Origin: Triglochin maritima
Lineage: Eukaryota > Streptophyta > Magnoliopsida > Alismatales > Juncaginaceae
Assembly (NCBI GenBank): GCA_963682175.1
Contig: OY821772.1
Coordinates: forward strand, 15,616,743-15,680,742
Reading direction: 5' to 3'
Length of the DNA stretch: 64,000 nt
Below are positions 31,020 through 42,560 of the stretch, piece after piece. The notes below the pieces were generated by a model. It saw only the letters and a program-made list of their open reading frames with translations. It ran no database searches and had not been told where the DNA came from. The position numbers were made by a program, and so were the translations under genes. Position 1 is the stretch's first letter, and each line of letters begins with the position of its first letter.

Positions 31020-32635
31020 CTATTTCTTAGACAACCTACTAGGATAAGGAGCTTTTGGTTGGTACGCCTTATGCAGAGCCGGAGAAGGAGGCGTTGGTGT
31101 ATTACTCTCACCCTCGGCCTCTTTCTCACCATCATTCCCACAAGGGGGGTGCACAGATGGATTTACTGGCAAGGAAACGTGGTTGTTGACCTGCTTCCCA
31201 TTTCTCAGGGTCACAATGGCATTAACATGGTCCACAGGTTCTTCGACGTAGTTCACTTGCCCCCCTGTGGTCTTGAACTTGCATTTTGCATGTTCGACTG
31301 TTGTTGAGCACGTGGGTTAGCCACAGGTTGGCTAGGCAGACTCCCTCTCTCTCTCATGTATAGATTGAGCCAACTGGCCCATCTGAAGCTCGAGACATTT
31401 GATGGTCTGCTGATTCGAAGTGAGGACTTGACTCGTGGATGGCATAAAGTTTTTTACAGAGTTCTCAAGTCCATGAGTTAACTTCTCAAGCGAATTAAAC
31501 CGGGTTTCCAAGTTGTTAGAATTTGGGAAACCTGGTGCGTTGGTGTTTTGACTTTGGGGTGACTGATAAGACTGTGAATGCATGGGAGGGTGGTGTGGTC
31601 GGTTAGGTAGTCGAGAAAAGTTTGAAGGACCACCTGGGGCATTGCTATGGGTCCATAAAAAATTTGGGTGGTTCCTCCATCTCGGGTTATATGATGATGA
31701 ATAAGGGTCACTCCTGGATCTATCATAGATGGCATTTACATGTTCCATCTCAGGGTTCAATGACTGCTCATCATCTACTAGATGCAGACACATGAGACAC
31801 ATCTGCTGGTTTTGAGCTAAATTGAATCCATTTGGCGCATTAAGGCCGCCATGAGTGCCTCGGTGGCCGTAGTGGTATCGACGGCAAATGCGGTACCCGA
31901 TCTAGTCGAGTTTGCATTTGCGATCCTCGCTCCTATGCTAGATGATGCAGGTGGTTCCCTTACACTCTCTCATTGCATGGTTTTCTTAGTGAGGTCTTCT
32001 AGGAAAGCCCATGCCTCCCTTTCATCCTTTCCTAAGAACTCTCCTTGACACATGGACTCAAGGAGCGTTCGGGATGGGATGTGAAGACCCTCGTAAACAA
32101 TCTAACACAGACGCCACAACTCGATGCCATGGTGAGGGCATGATGATAGTTGCTCTTTGAACCTCTCTTAGTATGCATAGCATGATTTGGTCTCATGTTG
32201 ATAGAACGAATTGATTTCGTTCCTCAATTTTTGAGTCCGATGATTTGGAAAGTACTTCTTGAGGAATGCAGATTGAAACTCATCCCAAGTCCTAAAGGCA
32301 TTCGCCTGGTTGCTATACAACCACTTCTTGGCATCATCCTTCAGTGCAAAGGGGAGAAGCCTAAGATGGATGGAGTCTATGCTATGTTGTTGCATCTTGA
32401 ACATAGCACAGACCTCCTCAAATTCCCTAAGAAAGATATAGGGATCACCTTTCCCAGGGAAGTGAGGGAGCACAGAAATAAACTGATACTTAACCTCAAA
32501 GTGGTTCCCATTTGCCTCTGGAAATATGATGCATGAGGGTAGAGTGGTACGGCTCGGGTAGCATCGATCACGGTATGGGAGCGACAACAGGAAGAACAGG
32601 TGGGACAGGTGGGTCCAGCAACTGCTCCTCCTCAC
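31020..32635 (-). pseudogene. G2 gag
   Basis: Athila-type Gag in at least four frame segments. The capsid core (Retrotrans_gag type) is at 32168-32635: FPGKGDPYIFLREFEEVC, LPFALKDDAKKWLYS, FLKKYFPNHRTQKLRNEI. A degenerate middle (31803-32167) follows, with fragments such as CPHHGIELW. The C-terminal part at 31332-31802 has EMEHVNAIYDRSRSDPY and WRNHPNF followed by a Pro/His/Asn-rich stretch and a coiled-coil-like LETRFNSLEKLTHGLENSV. The end (31020-31256) has VTLRNGKQV. The CCHC knuckle still visible in G1 is destroyed here; only MCLMCLHL remains at its position. Confidence 0.85.
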
Positions 32636-32639
32636 AGTA

Positions 32640-33816
32640 ATGAGCAGTCATTGAACCCGAACTATGTGCGACACAAGAGGAGGAGGCATCGAGAAATTGA
32701 CTACTGAAGCAGGGTTGACGACACGCCTCGACAAACGGTCGCTCTCGTCTCGTGCCCACACAAGCATGCACAAAGGTGCACACACAAACCATTTTTTGTT
32801 TTTTTAAACAAAGAATGTGCGTACAGGAGAAGACAGAGGGACACAAAAGAGAGAATGACTCAGGAGAGAAGGGAAGACGTCCTTATGTTATGGCGGGTGG
32901 GTACAGGTAGAAGCACACAAGCAAGCAAGGCTCAAACAATCCTAAGGTCGCTATAGGTCCTTACACCTAGACGACGCCTAACTGCGAGGACACACGGCCT
33001 CAACACGTCTCACCTCCCTACGATGGGAACCACAAAGCCCAACAAGTGAGTCAAGATCCAGAGATCTCATATCACCTACTATCGACAGAGTGGGCAACGC
33101 CGATCAGGCAATGACAGTCGAGACCGGATCACTCTCCTAATGTTCCAGAAATCCTTAGTGTCAATGTCTACTTGATTTTAAAATTAGGCTCTTGATAAGT
33201 GTGGTTTTTGGGGCGAAGGAAAGGGGGATGAAATCCCCCACCTTATTTTATATGGGACAACCCCTCCCTAGTAGTGTTTTGGAGTCTTAATCTAGCAATC
33301 AACTCTCCAAACAAACGCTCAACTCACGCTTGTTGCAATGCAATTCCTACTGACTAATGCATGTTCATACGAAATGCATGAATGAGAGTAGGAAATGCGT
33401 TCCTCATGCCAGCACTCAGCAATTGAAAGTAAAGCTAAAAGAAAAGACAATGTACGTGCCTAAGTCAAGTACATGATGCATGACCTAAACAAGAAAGAAT
33501 GCCCAATCTTTTGCTTTGGTTTTTAAGGTCCAAGTTGCTTAAAGGGAGATTAATTATTGATCTGGGAACAAACTGTAAGTCAAAACATGCCAAATCGAGT
33601 CCCAGATCACTATATCAGATAATACAACAAGCCAAAGAAAAAACGAAAGAAACATCGCTCACCAGACTGCTGATTGGCGGTCCAAGCTTCTTTGTTCTGC
33701 TCCAAATTTCTCCTTGTGATTTCCCTTTAGCCTCAGAGTCTCCTGAAACAAAGAAAACTACAAAAAAACAAATTAAATCCACTCGAATCGTCCAAACCAG
33801 AGTCTGGACTAGCAAC
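32640..33816 (-). other. G2 untranslated leader
   Basis: About 1.2 kb, no open frame with domains. It is collinear with the G1 leader (about 520-1326 plus 8069-8116) and partly with G4 (about 63500-63990). Near 33665 a GATTGGCGGTCC half of the LTR palindrome is present. Confidence 0.7.
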
Positions 33817-33834
33817 TCCCCGGCAACGGCGCCA
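33817..33834 (-). promoter_or_regulatory. G2 primer binding site (tRNA-Asp type)
   Basis: The minus strand reads TGGCGCCGTTGCCGGGGA, the Athila-type primer site complementary to the 3' end of tRNA-Asp, six bases from the LTR end at 33841. It is intact. Confidence 0.9.
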
Positions 33835-33840
33835 AAAACA

Positions 33841-35169
33841 TGTTTAATCGTTTAAACTACCGCAAGTGCACGGCGTCGGTGAAGACGTGGCAAATACGAG
33901 TCGATCCACGGGGAGGAGAGACCACTCTGGTTTTTCAGAAATCAAGTGGCAACAACAAGGGAGAAGAGTTTGTCTAATCTAATATATGCTACAGTAAACT
34001 ACTAAGATGAGAAATGCAACGGAAAGCGATTAACGATTACTTCGAACTAAATTAAAGAAACTGAACACTAAGCTGGAATCAGTAAGAGAAAGACCCCTTA
34101 GTGGGTGGAGTGATTACACATATACAATAAGAAGGTAAGAATGCATTCCTATGGGCACAAGTGGAGGTAGTGTTTTCATGTATAGGAGGTGTCTACTTAT
34201 CATGGCAAAACCCATCAATTCAATCACTAACCTATTTGATTAACATTCATAAACACAAGCTGGTCATTTAAGAAACTAAACAAGCATGGGAGGTGTCTTA
34301 AGATTTGTGGCAAAACCCATCTAGTGAAGTGTTCTATTCTAACAAGCAAGCATACTTTCATATTAATCAACACATTTCAAAATAAAGCATTCTTCCATTC
34401 TTAATTGCATATATAAGTATCATCTCCACCTCCCCAAAGGGAAGTGGTTTTACTCACTAAACATTAAACAAACTATTACACTAAGATAGGAAGACATTTT
34501 TATTAAGCCTGCTAGATTTAATAAAAGACAATTAATTAAGCATGCAAAAACTATAAAAGAGGCAACAAAAGAAGCAATAAAAGAAGGAAAACTTTATTGA
34601 TTTCAGACTCACAATATCAGTAGCATGGCCTCAAGGCTTTCACTTCAAGTAGAGAGAATGGCCAAAAGCATGGAGTAATTACAATAGAAGGTGAAGAGTT
34701 CTATTTATAGCCATAGAAAAAGGTAATCCGGGACAATGCCCCAGTATGGGACTAAAAAATACCAGAAATAGACTAAATACACAGTAATAGACAGCCCACA
34801 TAAAGATTAACGGATTTGGAGCAACCCGGACCGCCAATCAGCGGTCCCAGACCGCTCATTGGCGGTCTAAAGTTTGGATCGCTCTGGACAATGCCCTGCT
34901 GGAGCTCCGACCCGAATAGAATTGCTAAACTACTCCCCATGATGGTGTGGAGTATTCTTGTTTTCTCATTGGTCCTTCGAGCTTGCATTCAAGTCATTCG
35001 AATCTCTCAACTCAATCATTTTCCATGCTTTTAGGTCCTTTTATGCCTCTTCTCTTCAAACCTATTTATTTCTAAAATTCAAACATAAAACCCATCACAT
35101 AGCATTGTTTAGGTGAAATATAATGGATATAAGATACAAATGTAAGCATGAAATGATGTCAATTAAACA
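33841..35169 (-). repeat. Central LTR shared by G2 (5') and G2b (3')
   Basis: TGTTTAATCG at 33841 to ATTAAACA at 35169, 1329 bp. The primer site and leader lie on one side, and the integrase 3' untranslated region of G2b on the other, so the one LTR serves two element bodies. TATA 34703-34709; decayed USE 34742-34752 (32 bp apart); twin palindromes 34829-34846 and 34850-34867. Confidence 0.9.
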
Positions 35170-35430
35170 TAAAAAACAACTTGATTAAGAAATGAGGGTT
35201 ACAACTTGTTGGTGTGATTTGGGCTTGGGTTTTGGGTGGTGGCGAAAACAAAGGGAAGACGTGTTTTTTGCTTCTGGTGGAGAATGGGTAGGGCAAGGGA
35301 ATCACGTGTTTTAAACAAAGGAAAGGGAAAATATCCAAAAGGCATTCCAATTTATTGCTTTTATTCATTTTTCATTCTTTTTTTCCAACAAAACAAGGAT
35401 ATGTTCAAACAAATGAAGGGATGGATCACA
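35170..35430 (-). other. G2b 3' untranslated region
   Basis: Nearly identical to 25469-25729. It also lacks a polypurine tract next to the LTR. Confidence 0.65.
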
Positions 35431-36761
35431 TCAAGTGACCACATCCGTGGGGAGTTCGTGTAAAGACACGACTTCCTCCTCGACCTTTGTCGTGGTCCCT
35501 TCCAAGTACGGTTTGAGGCGTTGTCCATTAACTTTGAACACATCCCTATTCCTTGGATTATGAATCTCAATCGCCCCATGAGGGGAGACGGTTAAAACAA
35601 TAAAGGGCCTTGACCAACGACTCTGAAGTTTCCCCGGAAACAAGTGGAGGCGAGAATTATACAACAAGACCTTTTGTCCCACCTGGAAGGTTTTTATTCG
35701 AACCAAGCGGTCGTGAAAATTTTAGTGTGGGACTTGCAGATCTTGGCATTCTCATATGCTTCATTTCTCAACTCCTCCAACTCATTGAGGTCTAACTTGC
35801 GATTGGCACCAAAAACATCAAGACTGATGTTAAGATATTTGATAGCCCATAATGCCCTGTGATCACGCTCTACCGGAATATGGCAAGCTTTGCCATAAAC
35901 TAGCCGGTAGGGGGACATGCCAATGTCGGTTTTAAATGCAGTGCAGAAAGCCCACAATGCATCATTAAGCTTGACTGACCAATCTTTCCTTGAAGCATTA
36001 ACCTTTTTCTCAAGAATTTGCTTGAGTTGAAGCTTGGAAATTTCCACCTGGCCAGAGGTTTGAGGATGATAAGGTGTGGGCAACTTGTGCGTGATGGAAT
36101 ATTTCCTCAGCACTGCCTCAAGGGATCGGTTCACAAAGTGTGTCCCCCGATCACTTATGATAGAACGAGGTGTCCCAAACCTCGCAAAGATGTGTTCTTT
36201 GAGAAACTTGATCACAACCTTGTGATCGTTAGTGCGAGTGGGGATTGCTTCAACCCACTTTGACACATAATCAACCGCCACAAGGATGTAAGTGTGACCA
36301 TGGGGCACGAAGAAATGACCCATGAAGTCAATTCCCCAAATAGCAAAGATGTTGACCACTAAAATAGGATTGAGTGGCATCATATCACGTCTCCCAATGC
36401 GGCCCACACGTTAGCACCTATTGTATGCTTTGCAAATGCAAAAGCATCTTGGAACAACGTGGGCCAGTAAAACTGCATTGGAGCACTTTGGCAGCTGTTT
36501 TCTTGGCACCGAAGTGCCCACCACATGCCTCCTTATGGAAAAAGGACAAGACACTCTAAATCTCGTCGTCATGAATGCACCTCCTTATGATTTCATCGGC
36601 AGAATACTTAAATAAGTTGGGATCATCCCAATAGAAGTGTTGACTAACGACTTGAACTTCACTATCTCACTATGTCTCCAATGAGACGACACCTCCCCGG
36701 TTGCTAAATTGTTCACAATGTCAGCGAACCAGGGGGTGAGGCTATTGCCATAAGGTTCTCA
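35431..36761 (-). pseudogene. G2b integrase
   Basis: Second copy of the integrase. The core 35694-36407 reads [31 protein letters not shown] and [12 protein letters not shown]. The C-terminal GPF domain, here [12 protein letters not shown], is at 35431-35706 in another frame. Upstream, the zinc region keeps an ACGGHFGAKKTAAK stretch (about 36495-36535) that is deleted in G2. It shares three lesions with G2: the TAG after PDDEI (near 36553), the TAA in the zinc CxxC (near 36412), and the one-base shift before VRIKTF (near 35720). Confidence 0.9.
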
Positions 36762-37092
36762 TCAAGAAAGAACTCGTTCACCGGTGGATCCGATGAAGAT
36801 CAACAAGGATGTGAGAGAGGTGATCAACCACGACATTCTCGCATCCCTTTTTGTTCCGTATTTCAAGGTCCAACTCTTGTAAACACAAGATCCAACGCAG
36901 GAGATGGGGTTTCGCATCCTTTTTAGACAAAAGGCAGAGGAGAGCTGAGTGATCAGTGTAGATGATGACATGCAACCCAATGAGGTACTGGCAATATTTT
37001 TCCAACGCAAATAAGATCGCAAGGAACTCTTTCTCAGTAACGGAGTAGTTGAGCTAGGCGTCATTGAGAGTACGACTTTCCTAGTAGATCAC
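36762..37092 (-). pseudogene. G2b RNase H, 5' truncated
   Basis: [34 protein letters not shown] and VVDHLSHI are readable at 36778-37005, with the upstream LNDA-stop-LNYS around 37049. The sequence stops at 37092 and jumps into LTR, so the first RNase H Asp, all of RT, the protease and gag are absent. Confidence 0.88.
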
Positions 37093-37666
37093 AAAGCATG
37101 AAGTGATTACAATAGAAGGTGAATAGTTCTATTTATAGCCATTGAAAAGGTAATCCGGGACAATCCCCCGTTTGTGACTAAACAAATACCAGAAATAGAG
37201 TAAATACCCACTAATACACGCCCCACATAAAGATTAACGGATTCGGAGCAACCCGGACCGCCAATCAGCGGTCCCAGACCGCTAATTGGCAGTCTACAGA
37301 GTTTGGATCACTTTGGGCTTTCTTTTGAGCTTTTCTTGATGTCTTTGTTTGTCTTTGATGCATCTACTTCGCTTGCTGGACCTCTGACCCGAATAGAATT
37401 GCTAAAATAATCCCCATGATGGTGTGGAGTGTTCTTGTTTGCTCATTGGTCCTTCGATCTTGCATTCAGGTCCTTCGATCTTTCATCTTAGTCCTTGAAT
37501 CTCTCAACTCAGTTCTTTTTTATGCTTTTAGGTCCTTTTATGCCTCTTCTCTTCAAACCTATTTATTTTTTAAATTCAAACATAAAACTCGTAACGTAGC
37601 ATTGTTTAGGTGAAAGATAATGGATATAAGATACAAATGTAAGCATGAAATGATGTCAATCAAACA
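37093..37666 (-). repeat. Truncated LTR fused to G2b RNase H
   Basis: LTR sequence from about the TATA region (37131-37137) to ATCAAACA at 37666, corresponding to 24919-25468. Palindromes at 37256-37273 and 37277-37294. The part between TATA and the primer site is lost together with gag, PR and RT, in one deletion with short shared sequence (ACA) at the junction. Confidence 0.85.
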
Positions 37667-38345
37667 TAAAACACAACTTGATTAAGAAATGAAGATTACA
37701 AAGTTGCTCATCTTCTTCTCCACTACACTGCAAGCAAGAAACTAAAACCTACTCTAAAATGGGAAAGAAGAAGCAAGCAGAGGAGAGGAATGTTTACAAA
37801 TGTATCTATAGATGATTAGAGGGTCTGGATGAATCTAGGTGCAATCGAACAACTGTAAATTATATCTTGATGTTGCATAATTCTCTGACCCAAAAACTCA
37901 ACCCGGTGGTGAAATTTAAGCGTGAACGGAGCCAAAATCCACCATGGTGGATTTGTTTGCTCCACTCCGTTTCAAATTCCACTAGTTGGTTAAGTTGTCT
38001 TTGTTGCACGTGGGCTTGAACCCTGGTCCGTTGTCTCGAGCCGATTTGATTTTAATTGTTGCATTACTCCTCAGGTTCGTGGCATTATGGAACTCTTCAA
38101 CTAACATATTTTTCTTTTACACTTTGGGCACTCCAGGTTTTCATTTTAGGTCCCTCTTGATTTCCAATCTAGTCCTTGGGCAGTACAAACAATTCTATAA
38201 CCCTTCAAAATCAATCCAATCTTCTTGCATTAGGTCATTTTCTCTTCCTTTCTCTTCTTTAGTGCCTAAAACCTGAAACACTTTAAACAAACACTCGAGG
38301 AGCACAAAATAGGGGTAAAATAAAGGATATATAACATGAATGCAA
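37667..38345. other. Possible diverged gypsy internal end and LTR remnant
   Basis: The first about 35 bp match the G2 3' untranslated region (25469-25505), then the match ends. From about 38020 to 38345 the sequence resembles the gypsy LTR only in outline: 'ggtccctc', 'agtccttggg', 'cattaggtca', ending 'gtaaaataaaggatatataacatg'. No clear coding frame was seen. Confidence 0.4.
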
Positions 38346-41100
38346 TATATGATAGCACCAATTTGGCAGGCTGGAGCTATTGGAAGGTGCATCAATATGC
38401 CTTGAGCTCTTGCCGACTCCTACCCAAGATGACCTCCAATTGGTGGGCAGGAGTTTATGCCACCTCCAGTTGGGATGCTGATACTCTTGGGGACTACCTC
38501 TTCAAGATGACCACCAACTTCGAAGGATGCACTGGTGCTCTAGACTATGGTGGCAGGAGTGAGGTCGGGACGAGAGATACCTCCAATCGGTTTATCGTGC
38601 ATCCAAGAAACCCCAGAGCTATAGTAGTTGACCTCTAGAAAATCATTGATTGGAGGGGTGTCGAGAGCCGGAAAGTCAGGTGACTTCCTCCCCCATAGAT
38701 GCCAACCTCTCCTGAAGTCAGTCCATGTCATGTATGTTGAGTTGCATTTTGTCCAACCATTGGAAAATTAAGTGGGACACAATCAAAAATAAACATTAGG
38801 ATGTACCAAAATATATTAAAAAAATGATGGAGAAGGCACAATAAAATGCCACCAGATTTGGAGGAGTGGGGAAGGGGAAAAACCAGGGATCAGGGACCTC
38901 TGACATCCCCACTCGGTCGCACTTCGCCAACAAACAAGAAAAGCAAGTGGGCATGCGGTGGGAGAGTGTGTGGTCTTCTTGGACAACGATGGAGGTCATT
39001 TCAAGAATTGGCTTTCAAGGGGAGGAAGGACAAATTACACCAATGGTTTAGGATGTTTAAATGGAATACACTACAGGCGATGATTTTATAGAAGGAATGG
39101 AAGGTTGAGTCTGTATTCAAACCATGTGAACTGAAAGATTGTCTCCCTTTAACGACTCCAAATGTAATAAGCCACCAAAACATGTATCATCATATTTAAT
39201 GAACATAATGTAGCCATAATGAAATGGTAAGGCCAACGTGGAATGGCCTTTTTAAGACACAATTATAGGCAGTTTATTTGGAGTCGTGATGAAAAGATGA
39301 ACTCATGATAAAAAGATGTATCATAAGAGAATTACATTTATTGTAGTCGTCATTTTTTTCTTAATTTTTAATTCTTATCTTGAATAATTGAATTTGTTGT
39401 TTAAGTAACATGAAGTGAGCAGATGAGAATCGTATGATTTATGCCTATCTGAGTGCCACTTTCAAAGTTCGAAACTTATTTTAGTATTCTTAAGTGATAA
39501 GTTAAGCCAAATGAATTATTTTCGTCACTAATAGTTAATTTATTGATATGTTCAATGACAAATTATTGCGTTCCTAATCTATTACAGAAAATATTTTATG
39601 AGGAAGAAAAAATTTATGATGATTGAGTAAACCAACTTGGGCCAAATGTTTTGCTACAAACATCAAGTTAAAAGTTTTGAACATAAATTTAACAATTTCT
39701 AACATAAATTATAAACTACTAAACCCAAAAAGTATTCCACCCACAAAAACTTTTCACCAACTTCAGAACTCCACCTTCGGCCATTTTCTGGTCCATCCGA
39801 AATGGTCTTCGAAGCCTGGTGGGACGTCATGCACTAGGGTGGTCTACTCGATAGTAGTGGGTTTCTCCACGAAGGTAGTTTTTCTCGGTGAACGCTGGTG
39901 GTGCTGTTGGGGCCTTTGGGGATGAAACTATGCAATAAAAATAATCAAATGTTAGTTGGTCCAAATCAAATTTAACAAAAAACATTGGTATTGGAAACAT
40001 GCAATTACATTACAACTGCCTTCATTTCATTATTTATTTCTTCCTATTTGAAGGATTTCCTTAAAATCCAAAAACATTATGTGCAACTACTCCCAAACAA
40101 GCATACGGAGGTCTATGGTGACGTCAGCCAACATGTCTTGGACGACTGCTAAATGACGGTCGAGCGCACTGATGAGTCCGGCGAGTTAATCCAGCTTGTG
40201 TGTGTACTCCCCCATAACCACCTGGGTGACCGGAGGTTGTTTAAAAAGTACAAGAGAACATGTGGCAACCCCCTACGAACGCACCACAATGTTAAAATAT
40301 TTGGACAACAAATAACATAACAAAACTAGAACTAACTAAAAAACGCAAACGGATACATTCGACTTTATCGCGTCGCACTCCAAGTACACCCGAACCCCCC
40401 CCCCCCCCTAGCTGCACCAATACAGACTCACTCCGTGTCGAAACCGTAGATGCATTTAGGGCACTGGTGAGGAAGGTCACATGGTGTCTGGAGCACCATG
40501 ACAACTACAGGTTACGCTTCGAACAATTTTCGGAGGAGAGGTCGACGAACAAGATCAGTTTGGTGCACGGTTGGGGTTTTGAAGGGGTAAAGGGAGAGAA
40601 GAGGGATGAAATCAACATTTTCGTCTGAAAGACATTTCCGAAATAAAAACATGTCGTTCCACCCAAACAACCAATCAACCTTTTACAAAAATGCTTGTTT
40701 CAATTAATCCCCCTCCGAAAACGTACCATCCAAATAGTGTCAACAGCGCAATAAATTCTAATAAAAAAGACATGTTATGATAAAAAGCACAACACCTTGA
40801 TATCTCCATTTTAAAATTTTATTACTTTTATTTTCTTAGATATCTCCATTTTAAAACAACATGATAATCTCTATTGATTTTATGCAATTCAAAATATGAG
40901 TGGGTCCCGTAAAAAATAAACAAATAATTAAAAAAATTCAGACAATCTGTGAATCCCACCACGCGGATTTTCTTCAACTCTCCAGCAAAAAATTATTTTT
41001 TAATCCCACACTTTCTGACGATCGTGGATTCATGGGATGATCCCCACATTTTAATACGAATCATACCACGTCATACTATGATAATTACCAACGTGATATA
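38346..41100. other. Unassigned region, no recognised gene
   Basis: Several short frames (for example 38336-38638 and 38846-39091, plus) show no familiar domain. On the minus strand near 40090-40230 the fragment LISALDRHLAVVQDMLADVTIDL looks protein-like but carries a stop. A run of 14 C lies at 40395-40408. The stretches 39100-39600 and 40600-41100 are AT-rich and featureless. This may include an old DNA transposon, but no terminal repeats were found. Confidence 0.35.
40395..40408 (+). repeat. Homopolymer run of 14 cytosines
   Basis: An uninterrupted C run on the plus strand. Confidence 0.9.
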
Positions 41101-41385
41101 TCCTTTAAAAGATGATGCTCACCTTTAAACCGCAAGTCTATCCTTTAAAACTCAAGTATGCCCTTTAAAGCATGAGTATGTTGCTTAATGAGGGTTTTTG
41201 AAGGCCGAGAATTATTCGGTCGTCCATGTAGCACGTTTTCATGGACCAAATTGGGTTCGTTGGACTACTTACCTATGAGTGTATAAGGTTTAAATTGTTT
41301 TCATAATACTGATTCCGACCTCAAACGTTGAGAAGGAGAAGGTCAAATGTGCATGGATAATGGATTCCAAATTACCGAGTGCACC
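41100..41385. repeat. Dispersed TCCTTTAAA-type repeat, copy A (left half)
   Basis: It matches 52330-52625 in order: 'tcctttaaa', 'tgagtatgttgctt', 'gtccatgtagcac/gtccgtgtagcac', 'ccaaattgggttcg/ccaaaattggttcg', 'ggtttaaatt' and 'gagtgcac'. It is interrupted at 41386 by the LTR to its right; the equivalent of the flank resumes at about 43502 ('cccgttctttt'). Confidence 0.6.
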
Positions 41386-41577
41386 TGTCAGAACCCAAAA
41401 CTTTAATTAAGGGAAAATCTTGTTTAAGGTCGCTAATGGGTTCTAATGACTTAGGTGGAAGGATGAGGTGTTGATTGGGAGTGAGGGTTGTGAGTGGTGG
41501 CTTTGGAGGTGGGATGTTTAAAAGGAAAATTAACTCTTACCTTATCATTTTACTTCACTTATCACTCTCTTTACCTA

Positions 41578-41596
41578 TCTCTCTCTCTCTCTCTCT
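41578..41596 (+). repeat. CT microsatellite
   Basis: A short (CT)n run, about nine units. Confidence 0.85.
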
Positions 41597-42057
41597 TGCA
41601 AGTGGGTTTGGTGGCATAAGAAGAAAAATGGAAAGCTGAAAGAAGAAGGAGAAGTTGAGTTGAGGAAGATGTTGAAGTTTGTTGTTGGGAAGAAAAGTTT
41701 GATTGAGAAAAGAAGAGTTTTCTGAGGAGAAGACATGAGTTTGGTGAGAATTGGGTTTTGTGTGATAAGAGGGAGATCTTAGAGGAGTTTGAAAGAAGTA
41801 AATCAGAAGTTGAAGAAGTGAGAAGAGGAAGAGAAGGTGGAAGAAGATTCAAGTTCGTCGTTTCACCGAAATACGAAGAATCGAAGGGGTGATCGCTGGC
41901 GTGGTTTGAAGCTTTGTCGATCGTCAAAAAGGGTATGCCAAGTTCAATTAGATGTTCACACGAGATGTGTGAGAGGTCGGGGGAATCGTCGGAGGTTGGA
42001 GGTCGGAGGTCGGAGACCTCGTCGATGCTAAAGTGCAGCAAGGTTGCTGCGCTGGAA

Positions 42058-42560
42058 CGGTCGACCGATCATGGTATTGGTCAACCAGTCGTAGTGCAAA
42101 TGTGATGTTTTAACCCACACCGGTCAAATGATGCCTTGTGGCAGTCGACCGGTTATGCTTGATTTTGTGGGAAGAAGATGACTCTATTAAAATCAGTTGG
42201 ACGAGACCCTTGTCGTTCGACCGATTGGATCTTTGTAAGTCGGTTGGGGGCCTTGACCATCTAAATGGTTGGCAGCTCCTTGGTTTGGTTTGCCTGATTA
42301 CTTATGTGAACTTAAGTTATGTTCGACCAATTTCTATTTGGTTCAACTTGTGATGTCTTAGAGAAAATGTAGGAAATCCCTATTTTCAGTCGACCGGGTC
42401 CCCTTTGCCGTTCGACCTTTGGGATGATTATTTTAATGAAATTTGTGGGGTAGACCTTCCAAACGGTTGACCGCCAGTAGACTTTTGTTTGACCATTTGA
42501 GTTTTGTTTGGTTCGACCGTTGGATTGTGGTTTGAACCAATTACCAGTCGACTGCATGAC
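42058..42560. repeat. GGTCGACC-type palindromes in the 41386-43501 LTR
   Basis: Sites such as CGGTCGACCG (core 42061), GGTCAACC (42081, 20 bp on), AGTCGACCGG (about 42147), GTTCGACCG, AGTCGACCGG and GGTCGACC, with several half-sites. They are less dense than in C1/C3 but are the same motif in an LTR with unrelated ends. Confidence 0.6.

Larger units (their letters stand above)
24129..37666 (-). mobile_element. G2/G2b: tandem Athila-like gypsy array sharing a central LTR
   Basis: On the minus strand from the right: truncated LTR (37093-37666), RNase H-integrase of G2b (35431-37092), LTR (33841-35169), primer site, leader, gag, protease, RT, [S2], RNase H and integrase of G2, LTR (24129-25468). 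The central LTR is the 3' LTR of G2b and the 5' LTR of G2. The two pol copies share four disabling lesions. This is the structure expected from unequal recombination between two copies or within a tandem pair. Confidence 0.85.

Noticed and set aside
37667..38345. Attempt to join this segment to the broken LTR at 23363-24128 as the other half of one interrupted LTR
   Set aside because: The outline is similar but no convincing alignment or matching target duplication was found at the G2 array ends.
23328..38395. ATTGGAAGGTGCATCA occurring near 23331 and near 38377, bracketing the gypsy array
   Set aside because: Only 16 bp match and the flanks do not align; too weak to call a duplicated target or a boundary.
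38336..38638. 100-residue plus-strand frame with Trp/Tyr-rich start
   Set aside because: No recognisable domain, splice context or neighbouring exon; not supported as a gene.
40090..40504. Minus-strand protein-like fragments near a C14 run
   Set aside because: Contain stops and no family match; mentioned only as unassigned sequence.
41571..42041. 156-residue Ser/Leu-rich minus-strand frame
   Set aside because: Lies in a purine-rich LTR promoter/leader region next to a CT microsatellite; composition explains it.
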